This document shows positions 56,406 to 64,000 of a DNA stretch of 64,000 nt, piece by piece. The translations under genes were made by a program, and so were the position numbers. The notes under the pieces are model-generated. The model saw nothing but the letters and a program-made list of their open reading frames with translations, did not search any database and was not told where the DNA came from. Where the stretch lies: contig NC_087068.1 in the NCBI RefSeq assembly GCF_963678635.1, positions 20,923,029 to 20,987,028 on the forward strand, in the 5' to 3' direction. Position 1 is the stretch's first letter. Each line of letters starts with the position of its first letter. The stretch is from Symsagittifera roscoffensis (lineage: Eukaryota; Xenacoelomorpha; Acoela; Convolutidae).

Positions 56406-56518
56406 GCCGTTTTTGTAGGTGAGGCACAATTGAAATTGTTATTTGTTATACTTAGATTTTAAATGCTTTCAATTTTGCTCACACGAATTCTCATTGTCAT
56501 ATGTAAATCAGTACATTT

Positions 56519-57400
56519 GTGGCAGTGAACGTAAAGAGCTCGAGGACGACATTGAATCAATTTTTTCTCAGTGCAATAATAGCTAAAACTTGCGAAAAGT
56601 GGGAGAAAAGGTGGGAGTTACTTTGTAAGATTTTTGCCGCAGCTCCAGACAGAACTAAGGTTAATTTAGATACAATAGTTGGAAAGAAGTGCATGAGATA
56701 CACCAGTGGGAAGCTTAGAGCTTTAGAAAGACAAAAGCAAAAAAGATCAAGGACAGCGGATTACAATGCAGTAGATGGCAGTAAAAAAATCCGAATGATG
56801 ATCGAAGTGTCAGGAAAGCGAAGGAACCATCATGATAACGCATGAAGAGTTCCCATGCCATTGTTTGCTACACTCCTGGTGGTATCCTGGGCGAAGTAAC
56901 GTGATGTGGATCTGGGACTCTGGAGGGCTGCTCTCCATGGCTTTACCAGATTCATCACAGCACATACCAACCGTGATACTTGGGGTTATGATGGCAATTA
57001 GATGGCAGAAAGCCCATGTTAGAGAGAACAACCAACAGGAAGCACCGACTAAAGAACAGTTGGAAGAACTGATTGTCTAAAAGACTTAGATTTTTTCAAG
57101 ACGATGTGAAAAATCGTTAGTATTCCAATGGAAATGAAGACAATAAGGGCCAGAAGGCGACGGAAATCATGATTCAGAGCCAACCTGACTGTCTAGTTGT
57201 ACGAGTATACCAGAAAGCATTTGTCGAAACAGCAGTAAAGAGAACCTAGAAGACGATTGGTTGTGACGGAAGAGAAAAACAATGAAAGGTTGAAGGAAGA
57301 TCTGGAGAGAAAAATGACGAGCTTAGAAGAAAGAAAGGAAATAATGAAACATAGAGGTGGAAATGAAAACTCAGAATTGTTTGTGTGAAAAAACTCATAT
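56519..57400 (+). pseudogene. Unidentified gene-like island, several frame breaks
   Basis: GC-richer than the flanks. A 108-codon frame (about 56519-56845) reads AKTCEKWEKRWELLCKIF, DRTKVNLDTIVGKKCMRY, a Lys/Arg-rich RALERQKQKRSR, and ends NHHDNA. In another frame 56832-57080 reads WIWDSGGLLSMALPDSS and RWQKAHVRENNQQEAP to TAA. Then a third stretch, ATEIMIQSQPDCLVVRVYQ, runs to TAG at about 57250. The pieces look like parts of one protein separated by frameshifts, or exons I could not connect. It may be a transposon or host gene fragment. No family recognised. Confidence 0.4.
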
Positions 57401-58356
57401 GAGCATTTAAGCTAACCAAGTTTGAAATTTCATTTTGATGAAAAAAAAAACTTCACTTGTTTTGAGTATGTTTTTGCTGCATTTATAAATTTGCGTTGAG
57501 ACTTTTGATAGTACATTTAGAGACGCTCATTTTTTTCTAGAAAGGATTGAGTGCAGAGTACATTTGAAGTATTTCAGCCTGCATGATTAATTTTAGTCAA
57601 CTAGGAAGCTGTTCATTTTGATGTGACATCAAAAACATGGTTAATTTTTTGAAAAAGGAGATTATGATTTCATTGTTTCTTCTAACCACTGAGTTTCTTA
57701 TTTTAATATTCAGGACCACTAACAACTATTTTTCTTCGAAATGAAGAGGCAAAATATGATAGTTTTATTTTGTTTTTGGCAGAGGACTGTCCTGCGTCCT
57801 AACACCTTTTTCAACCTAATAGAAGAAGCTTTAAATCAAGATAATGGCACTGGAAGTCTGAAAAGATATTTATCTTGAGTCAGGTCTTCAGACACCAGAT
57901 TAATAGAAAATGTTAGAAGGCTGTAGCGATGTTGTATGATGCGATTTGTAGCATGTAGTGGGTCGATATGATGCAGATAAAAGTTCTTTTTATGCATTTT
58001 GTAAATTCAGTTCAATTACATTGTACCATTTTTATGAAATAATCGAATTTCATTGAGAACATTGATCAATGAGGTCATCAACGACTTCTAATAGGAACAG
58101 TTTGGTGGGAAGGTTGACTGTTTCGGACAATTAACAATGTTAATCGTTAAATGGAACGAAATTTGGATTGACGTAAATCAGTCTTTAACTTTCGAATTAG
58201 GCGTCTATGACACCTAACGATACAACAGAAAAGATTTCGCGGATAAAAAAGACAAAAAGACAAAAAAATTTCGCGGATAAAAAGCAGACGTGCGACCAAG
58301 ATCAAAGAAGAATAGAATTATAGCCAACAATATTAGTAAAAGAGCGCCCCGAGTTC
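57401..58356. other. No gene seen
   Basis: AT-rich to mixed composition between the 56.5 kb island and the tandem array. Positions 58215-58285 contain a short duplication, AAAAGACAAAAA and TTTCGCGGATAAAA twice. Confidence 0.45.
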
Positions 58357-58514
58357 TAACGATTGTGCAGCTGCAATCGTAACAAAGCATTTCCGAGCAT
58401 CGAGGGAGCTAATGGCAGGATTCACTACCCTTCCTAATTGTGAAGAAGACATCACTTCGTCCGGATTCAAGAACCCGGAGGGGTAACGGAGAAGGACTAA
58501 ACTGGTTTATTTTA

Positions 58515-58879
58515 TCAACTTCTAGCTTCCTGGAATGACATGAATTGAGTTAAAAACAACTTCAAGTTCATTTTCAGAGAATGAGAAGCTACGATTCGAG
58601 GGAAAGGGTTAATCCATCTCCGATTGATATGATGAACAAAAACAATAGTGATTTGATAAATAAGTAGTAGTTCTGTTTCAGGAGTGACCTCGTGGTCTGT
58701 GGATACTGATTCCCTACCCAAGAGCTCACCGTTTTGCATCTAACTAGATAAGTTTCCGCTGTTTGATCGATAACATTTAAGTTGTAACAACTTCGTCGAA
58801 CCGATGCTAGTGAACAGCACATTGAGCTAGCTTTGGTAGAGAGGGTTAAAACATGTGAGCTTTGCTTAAACACTAGCCA
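58515..58879 (-). pseudogene. 3' gene block of array unit one, decayed
   Basis: Minus-strand open stretches here (SSHVLTLSTKASSMCCSLAS..., and GDGLTLSLES at the end) align with 60607-61020 of unit two, where the equivalent ATGGATCAACCC is followed by an open frame. In unit one the same place reads ATG GAT TAA. Several single-base insertions or deletions separate the copies, so at least one is broken. Confidence 0.4.
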
Positions 58880-59787
58880 GTCGTTTGATAACCTAGCTTT
58901 TTTTCCGTCGGAATGTACTTTTGGGCTAAAGATATAATTAAACTATCTAAACTCTATTCAGAAGCTTGCGTCTACCCAGACGCTCAGCTTAGTTTTTTGG
59001 AAATGTTTCGATAAATTTAAAAATTTTATTTCGATTTGGGGAAATTGTTTAATGTTACCTTGATGGTTCTATAAAAAAGAGCGTGTCAATTTTTTTTTAC
59101 AATTTGCAAATCTCACATTTAATTATCTATAATTTGAAACAGTTTTAATAAATTATATGACAAATATTTTTTTACAAGGTGCGAAATTAGTTTTCTGCGA
59201 AAAACAGAAAACTTTTGCACGGTTGAAAAACTTGTTGAAGTTTTTAACAAGTGTGCGAAAACAATAAGGGCATTTCGAGAAATTTCTATCAGAATTTTTT
59301 TTTTGCTATGCGTACGCAAAAACTTGTTAAACTATTCCTGCGTATGCAAAAACTTGTTAAACTTGTTAAACTATTTCGAAATCGATGAATTTTAGTGCTA
59401 TTTCCTATCTTAACACATTGTTTTTCTAATTTTTTTTTTGATTAACAAAAGTGCAAAATTTGTGTTTCTTTACGATCAAAATAGGAAGAAAAATTTTCCT
59501 AAAGTTTAATAATTAACAGTGCAAGAAAGACCGGTCACAATTTTTTTTGAGTTGCGAATTTTTTTATTGAAAAGCTTCCTTAAATTAAAAACTGTTTTGA
59601 TTTTTTCAAAAGTGTTAAGATTTGTTTTTGTGTAGGTTGTAAAATTTTTTGGTCGTACGAAAAACATATGCAAAAATCTATTTTCTTTTTTTCTCATGCG
59701 TATGCAAAAAATTTTATAGTCTGGTAATGTTCACTGATATCTCTCCTCATGATTTAGATCTTGTGCCACAATTTAAATAGGACATAC

Positions 59788-59929
59788 ATTTGGGCCAAGA
59801 AAAACTCATAGACTGACTCGAGCACCTTGACTGTCACGTTTTCTGCCAGAAACTCCACCGAGTACATAAGGTTGATATTCTGAATAAGGTCGAGAAGATC
59901 ATACTGAGATATAATGAAATGAGAAGTGA
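59788..59929 (-). CDS. Conserved exon of the tandem-array gene, unit one
   Basis: On the minus strand, after the acceptor TTTTTACTCAG, 46 codons run TSHFIISQYDLLDLIQNI, LMYSVEFLAENVTVK and SVYEFFLAQ to AT|gtatgtcc, a strong donor kept in unit two. Without splicing the frame runs on to TAA at 59754. Compared with unit two (63350-63227) three of the four substitutions in the aligned exon are at third codon positions (GTG/GTT, CTG/CTA, AAC/AAA) and the length difference is exactly 18 bp. Hydrophobic and acidic residues alternate as in helical proteins. Family unknown. Confidence 0.6.
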
Positions 59930-60019
59930 CTGAGTAAAAACCAAAATTTTAACTGGTTAGAGGAGCTAGTTGACGATATTAAGGTTGAAAACAAAAGGAT
60001 TTTTAGTTGAGGGATACTT

Positions 60020-60064
60020 TCAATTCAAATGTGTCGATTTAACCAATTGAAGTAGACTTTCCAT
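60020..60064 (-). CDS. Start-codon segment of the tandem-array gene, unit one
   Basis: Minus-strand MESLLQLVKSTHLN, beginning 133 bp downstream of a TATA box and followed by TGA in both units. Against unit two, AGT/AGC and CTT/CTC are silent and AAT/GAT changes one residue. If spliced, the donor must lie before the TGA (CAA TTG|gttaaa is one choice); the join to the exon at 59929 was not resolved. It may instead be a short upstream frame. Confidence 0.4.
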   Translation of the reverse strand: MESLLQLVKSTHLN

Positions 60065-60196
60065 ATATTGATGCTAGTCGATTCTACTCGAACTTCTTTT
60101 TCCTTTTTTGCGAAATTAGGAAAACTTCTTACAAGAAACTTTCTCCGTAACGGGAACGTTTTTCTACATTGTCTTTTTTGGTGACAAAAACCGTTC

Positions 60197-60203
60197 TTTT
60201 ATA
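60197..60203 (-). promoter_or_regulatory. TATA box of array unit one
   Basis: Minus-strand CCATAATATAAAAGAACGG. The equivalent in unit two is CCATAATATAAAAAAG at 63620-63626. The distance to the shared ATG is 133 bp here and 134 bp there, while the sequence further upstream has diverged, which suggests a real promoter element. Confidence 0.5.
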
Positions 60204-60511
60204 TTATGGCGCCGTATCCATTGAAAGAAACGTTTACCTTTTAAGGACCTAAATTTTCCGAATACTTATCAATATACTCTAGAAAAATAGGAAAATTAAA
60301 TGATCATCGTTTCCTGTAGAAATGAGAAGCATTGCCGATAAAAGCAATAAAAGAAATAACAATTAATAAAAAAAAATTTCAGCAACTCATTCAAACTTTT
60401 TTATATAATCAATTAGAACTGGCTGATTGTTGAGGCGATAGTCAATTCATTAATTTTGAAACTTGATAAAAGAAAAAATTCAAAGCTTCAACTTGTAACG
60501 ATTGTGCAGCT

Positions 60512-60625
60512 TCAATCTTTACAAAGCAATTCCCCAGAATCAGGAGGGCTAATGGGAAGATTTACTACACTTCCTGATTGTGAAGAAGACAGCTCGTCGT
60601 CCGGATTCAAAAACCCGGAGGGGTA
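60512..60625 (-). CDS. 3' exon-like frame of the tandem-array gene, unit two
   Basis: After the minus-strand acceptor GAGTTCTCTTCCAG, phase-0 codons YPSGFLNPDDELSSSQSG, VVNLPISPPDSGELLCKD and TGA follow. The partial third unit at the window end keeps SSSQPGRVVNPPISPPDSWE and the same stop. Unit one keeps the first half but diverges after a one-base change in length. The plus strand of this segment is also open (TTLPDCEEDSSSSGFKNPE), so strand choice rests on the neighbouring minus-strand features. Confidence 0.45.
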   Translation of the reverse strand, partial: YPSGFLNPDDELSSSQSGSVVNLPISPPDSGELLCKD

Positions 60626-61427
60626 CTGGAAGAGAACTCTACTCGTTTGTTTTTTGAACTATTAGCTTCCCGGAACGACTTGAATGGAATTAAATTAACT
60701 TCAAGCTTATTTTCAGAGAATGAGAAGCTAGGACTCGAGGGAACGGGTTGATCCATCTCCGATTGATATGATGATTTTATCATTGGACAAAAACAGAAAT
60801 TACATGATAAATATATAGTAGTCCTATTTTGAAAGTGACTTCGTGGTCTGGGAATACTGAGTCCCAACCATGAGCACACTTTTTTGCATTAACTAAACTA
60901 GTTTGCGCGGTTTGACCGATAGCCTTTAAATTGTAACGTTTTCATCGACCCGATACTAGTGAACCACACATTGAGCCAGCTTTGATAGATAGGGATAAAT
61001 GCACGTGGAGTTTTGTTCAAACGCTAGCCTGCTATTTCATAACCCAGCTTTTTTTTTGTTCCGTCGGTATGTATTTCCGGGCTAATGTTATAAGGGAAGA
61101 ATGATATTGTTCAGATGCTTGCGTCTACACAGACGCTCGGTTTAATTTTTTCGAAATGGTTCGATAAATTCAAAACTTATACTTTGATTTATTGAAAATA
61201 GTTTATTGTTACCTTGATGATTTTGTAAATAGCGGTGTGTAAATTTTTTCTAAATTTGCATATCTCACATTTAATTATGCTTAATATTTAACGCTTTTGA
61301 TCTGTTATATGTCCAATCATTTTTACAAGGTGCAAAAACAATGAGGACATTTTTTTTAGTGCATTTTTTATAGAATTTCAATTTTCTTACGCATACACGA
61401 AAAACAAAAAAAGTTTAATTTAAGAAG

Positions 61428-62450
61428 TTCAAAATCGATGAGTTCTGTTGCTCTTTCTTATCTTAGTACTTTTGATTGATAAAAAAGCGAATTTAGATTT
61501 CTTAACAATTAAATTAAGAACAAAAAAAATTTATAAACTTCAGTTTCTAACAATGCAAGAAAGCCTTGGTACAATTTTCTTTGAAGTGCAAATTTTGTAG
61601 TCGAAAACTTTCATAAAATTAGAAGTTTCCTTTGATTTTTTTAATATGAGTGCTAATAAAAATGTGAAACTTTTAACAACATCGAATTTTTTTTGGTTTT
61701 TTAATAAGAGTACTAAAGTTTGTATGAATTTTTGTGTAGGACGCAAGTTTTGCTGCTGTCTTAAAAACACATGGGCAAAAAGTGAAAGTCTTTTTCACTT
61801 ATACATATGTAAAAAACGTGAAAAAATGTTTGTCAAGAATTAATTAAATTTTTGCCGATATTGATGACTTTGAGTGCTATTCCCTATCAAACCACATTGT
61901 TTTTTTTGATGTTTTGATCAACATTTTTGCAAAAATTGGATTTAATAACGTTCAATTATTGAAGGAAAAAATTCATGAAATTCAAGTTTCAACAGTTCAA
62001 GAAAGATTTCAATGAAATTCCAAAAAAAAACTTCAAAGAGTTTTTCTTAAATTGCAATGTTTTCCTTGAATACCTTAACATGTGTGCAAAAATTTTATGA
62101 AAAATTTTGCAAGATACAAAAATTGTTTTCAGATTTTAGCAAGTTAGCAACAACTTTAAACCTACTTTTTTCTAAAAAGCGACTTTTTTCGTCGTTTTTT
62201 GAAAAAAGTTGCAAACTTGTCTCATTTTCTAAATGAAAATGCAAAAAACAAGCAAAATTGTTTTTGCAAATTTCTTCTTAAATAACAGCTAAGAACTATT
62301 TAATACTGATGACTTTGAGTGCTATTTCCTAACCTACTTCATTGTCTTTCTGATGTTTTGATCAACATAGATACAAAATAGATTTTTTAGTGATCAAATT
62401 TAGAACAAAGAACTTCAAAAACTATACCAACTTTTAACAGCGCAAGAAAA
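61428..62450. repeat. Nested sub-repeat, about 430 bp, three copies
   Basis: The motif GATGACTTTGAGTGCTATTCCCTA, or variants of it, followed by CCACATTG, GATTGAT/TGATCAACA and GCAAGAAAGAYTT, occurs near 61428, 61855 and 62300 in unit two and once near 59380 in unit one. T- and A-rich, no conserved frame. Confidence 0.7.
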
Positions 62451-62851
62451 ACTTTTACAGTATCTTTATAATGCTTAATAAATTAATGAAATTTTTCTCA
62501 AACTGCGTTAGCTTTGGTTGTTTTTTTTGTGTGCTGAAAACATTGTGAAAACTTTTGCAAATTGCAAAAAATTTTAAAATTTTTTTTATCAATGAGCAAA
62601 AACTGTTGTAAGCTTTTTGCAAGTTGTTCAGGTTTATATAAAATATTTTGCAACAATTTTCTTGTAAAAACAGTTGCAAATTGCAAATATATTTCGGCTT
62701 CAATCCATGTGCAAAGTTTTTGAACAAATTTCTCTGACTTCTTTCATTATCTCTTTATTCTTTTGTTTCTTGAAAACAAAATTGCTAGTTTAAAAAAATT
62801 AAGTTTTAAGACACAAGAGAACCATCTTCGTATTTACCAATCAAAGAGCAG

Positions 62852-62968
62852 TCAAACAGCTGAGTTCTCAACACTTTGTAAGTTTTTGGTGCAGCGCAAC
62901 TCAAGTCTTGCCTCCATCGTCGGCGGTTCACATGGTGATTCGCTCATTGCAGTCCTTGGTTCAGAAAT
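62852..62968 (-). CDS. Possible exon of array unit two
   Basis: The minus-strand acceptor AAAGATGAGCAG is followed in phase 0 by ISEPRTAMSESPCEPPTM, ARLELRCTKNLQSVENSAV and TGA at 62854. An internal donor CAA A|gtgttg is possible. GC content is above the surroundings. No counterpart in unit one. Unidentified. Confidence 0.4.
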   Translation of the reverse strand: MSEPRTAMSESPCEPPTMEARLELRCTKNLQSVENSAV

Positions 62969-63044
62969 CTGCTCATCTTTCTAAATTGTAATTGGGTTCA
63001 CCGCAGATCCTGCTTCTTCTTACGGAAAAAAGAAAAACGTTCAC

Positions 63045-63153
63045 TGGTTAAGCCACATATTTGGAATCAAGAACCTCGAGATAGTCCATCCCGACTTGTA
63101 CTGCAATCCTGACGTCACCACATCAATCCAATCTGATACTCCATAACAAGAAT
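63045..63153 (-). CDS. Possible exon of array unit two
   Basis: The minus-strand acceptor CGCCAGATGCAG is followed by AT, 35 codons SCYGVSDWIDVVTSGLQY, SGWTISRFLIPNMWLN, and CA before gtgaac. The plus strand also has an open frame (NVHWLSHIFGIKNLEIVHPD), but the minus strand has both splice sites and lies in line with the other minus-strand exons. Its phases do not fit the exon ending at 63227 directly, so an exon may be missing or the copy is broken. Confidence 0.4.
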
Positions 63154-63226
63154 CTGCATCTGGCGATTTTCACTGATATCTCTCCTCATGATTTAGGTCT
63201 TGTGCCAGAATTAAAATAGGACATAC

Positions 63227-63350
63227 ATTTGGGCCAAGAAAAACTCATAGACTGTCACGTTTTCTGGTAGAAACTCAACCGAGTACATAAGTTTGATATT
63301 CTGAATAAGGTCGAGAAGATCATACTGAGATATAATGAAATGAGAAGTGA
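63227..63350 (-). CDS. Conserved exon of the tandem-array gene, unit two
   Basis: Counterpart of 59788-59929 with the same acceptor and the same AT|gtatgtcc donor. It lacks six codons present in unit one (an 18 bp in-frame deletion after ENVTV) and has Lys for Asn and Pro for Ala. Beyond the donor, unit two has an early TAA that unit one lacks, which matters only if the donor is not used. Confidence 0.55.
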
Positions 63351-63441
63351 CTGAGTAAAAATCAAAACTTTAACTGGTTTAGAGGAGCTAGTTGACGATA
63401 TTCAGGTTGAAAACAAAAAGATTTTTAGTTGAGGGATACTT

Positions 63442-63486
63442 TCAATCCAAATGTGTCGATTTAACCAATTGGAGTAGGCTTTCCAT
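63442..63486 (-). CDS. Start-codon segment of the tandem-array gene, unit two
   Basis: Minus-strand MESLLQLVKSTHLD then TGA, 134 bp downstream of the TATA box at 63620-63626. Same layout as 60020-60064. Confidence 0.4.
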   Translation of the reverse strand: MESLLQLVKSTHLD

Positions 63487-63619
63487 ATATTGATGCTAGT
63501 CGAATCCAATCGAACTTCCTTTTCCTTTTTTCGCAAAATTAGGAAAATTTCCAATAAGAAAAAATAAGTGCTGTTTTAGAAACATTTTTTACATGTCGTT
63601 TCCAGTCACAAAAATACTT

Positions 63620-63626
63620 TTTTATA
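63620..63626 (-). promoter_or_regulatory. TATA box of array unit two
   Basis: Minus-strand TATAAAA within CACCATAATATAAAAAAG. Conserved with unit one in sequence and in distance to the ATG. Confidence 0.5.
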
Positions 63627-64000
63627 TTATGGTGACGTATCCAATAAAAATTCCAAATAATTAATTTTATACTCTAGGGAAATAGCAAAAAATTACAATA
63701 GTTCGCTGTAAAAATGACCATTGTTTGCTGTAATATAATTTTAAAATGAAAGAAAAATTTTAAAAAGTAGCTTTTCAACAATTTTTCTCATCAACTCATT
63801 TACTCGTTTTTGATTAATCAATTAGAACTGGCTGATTGTTGAAGAGATAGTCAAGTTCTTTAATTTTGAAACTTGATAAAAGAAAAAAATTCAAAACTTC
63901 AACTTGTAACGATTGTGCAGCTTCAATCGTTACAAAGCAATTCCCAAGAATCAGGAGGGCTAATGGGAGGATTTACTACCCTTCCTGGTTGTGAAGAAGA

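Larger units (their letters stand above)
58357..64000 (-). repeat. Multi-kilobase tandem array of a minus-strand gene-like unit
   Basis: TAACGATTGTGCAGC at 58357, 60496 and 63907 marks units of 2139 bp, 3411 bp and a third cut by the window end. In each full unit a block with the minus-strand TATA box, ATG and exon (59.73-60.20 kb; 63.17-63.63 kb) lies to the right of a block with the 3' exon-like frame. Unit two is longer because of a 430 bp sub-repeat expanded to three copies (about 61428, 61855, 62300) and an extra coding-like segment at 62.85-63.15 kb. Distances between matching landmarks are about 3440 bp across the whole period. Confidence 0.85.

Noticed and set aside
58374-58485. Plus-strand exon ending CCCGGAGGG|gtaac, with a frame FTTLPNCEED kept in three units
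   Set aside because: The frame is kept but upstream parts differ by one-base indels. A minus-strand frame with a stop and acceptor explains the segment about as well and agrees with the TATA box direction. Kept as an alternative only.
63007-63146. Plus-strand exon-like frame (NVHWLSHIFGIKNLEIVHPD)
   Set aside because: The minus strand of the same segment has both splice sites and lies in line with other minus-strand exons. The plus strand lacks a usable upstream exon and would need a 19 bp intron.
1-64000. CRISPR array, bacterial operons or phage
   Set aside because: Tandem repeats here lack regular unique spacers, and the splice-site logic and retroelement show animal nuclear DNA.

Overview
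The window looks like AT-rich nuclear DNA from an invertebrate animal. Coding sequence is in short exons with GT/AG borders and pyrimidine-rich acceptors, introns run from about 40 bp to over 1 kb, AATAAA-type signals occur, there is no operon-like packing, and an 11 kb BEL/Pao-type retroelement is present. I cannot name the species. Most long open frames here are chance or sit inside repeats, so the gene calls rest on exon logic: an open frame between splice sites with matching phases, or copies that differ mainly at third codon positions.

Layout. 0.8-1.6 kb: the 3' end of a plus-strand gene with introns of 77 and 42 bp. 2.36-2.72 kb: three small phase-matched exons of a minus-strand gene. 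2.8-5.6 kb: tandem and dispersed repeats. 6.5-13.6 kb: the best gene of the window, eight plus-strand exons encoding a basic, serine-rich, low-complexity protein with recurring K/R-S/T-A motifs. Possible further exons lie at 16.1 kb (an IQ-like motif), 30.6 kb and 33.0 kb. One exon carries an in-frame TAA. A GC-rich C-run/G-run tract lies between its fourth and fifth exons. 13.7-32.9 kb: gene-poor DNA with minisatellites, fold-back elements, a 0.6 kb tandem duplication, a broken PAN/C-type-lectin gene (25.3-25.9 kb), clustered short palindromes (26.0-27.3 kb) and a 200 bp assembly gap.

34.3-45.3 kb: a decayed minus-strand BEL/Pao LTR retrotransposon with gag, aspartic protease, reverse transcriptase, RNase H and integrase remnants, flanked by direct LTR-like repeats that carry a tRNA-derived segment. 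45.3-57.4 kb: inverted LTR-like fragments, a 1.2 kb segmental duplication and smaller tandem repeats, plus two unidentified gene-like islands (47.7 and 56.5-57.4 kb).

58.4-64.0 kb: tandem units of 2.1 and 3.4 kb with a third starting at the window edge. On the minus strand each full unit carries a conserved TATA box, a start codon about 134 bp downstream, an exon-like frame whose copies differ mostly at third positions, and a 3' exon-like frame. This reads as a tandemly duplicated, partly decayed gene of unknown function and is the least explained feature here. Exon joins across the array could not be fully resolved.
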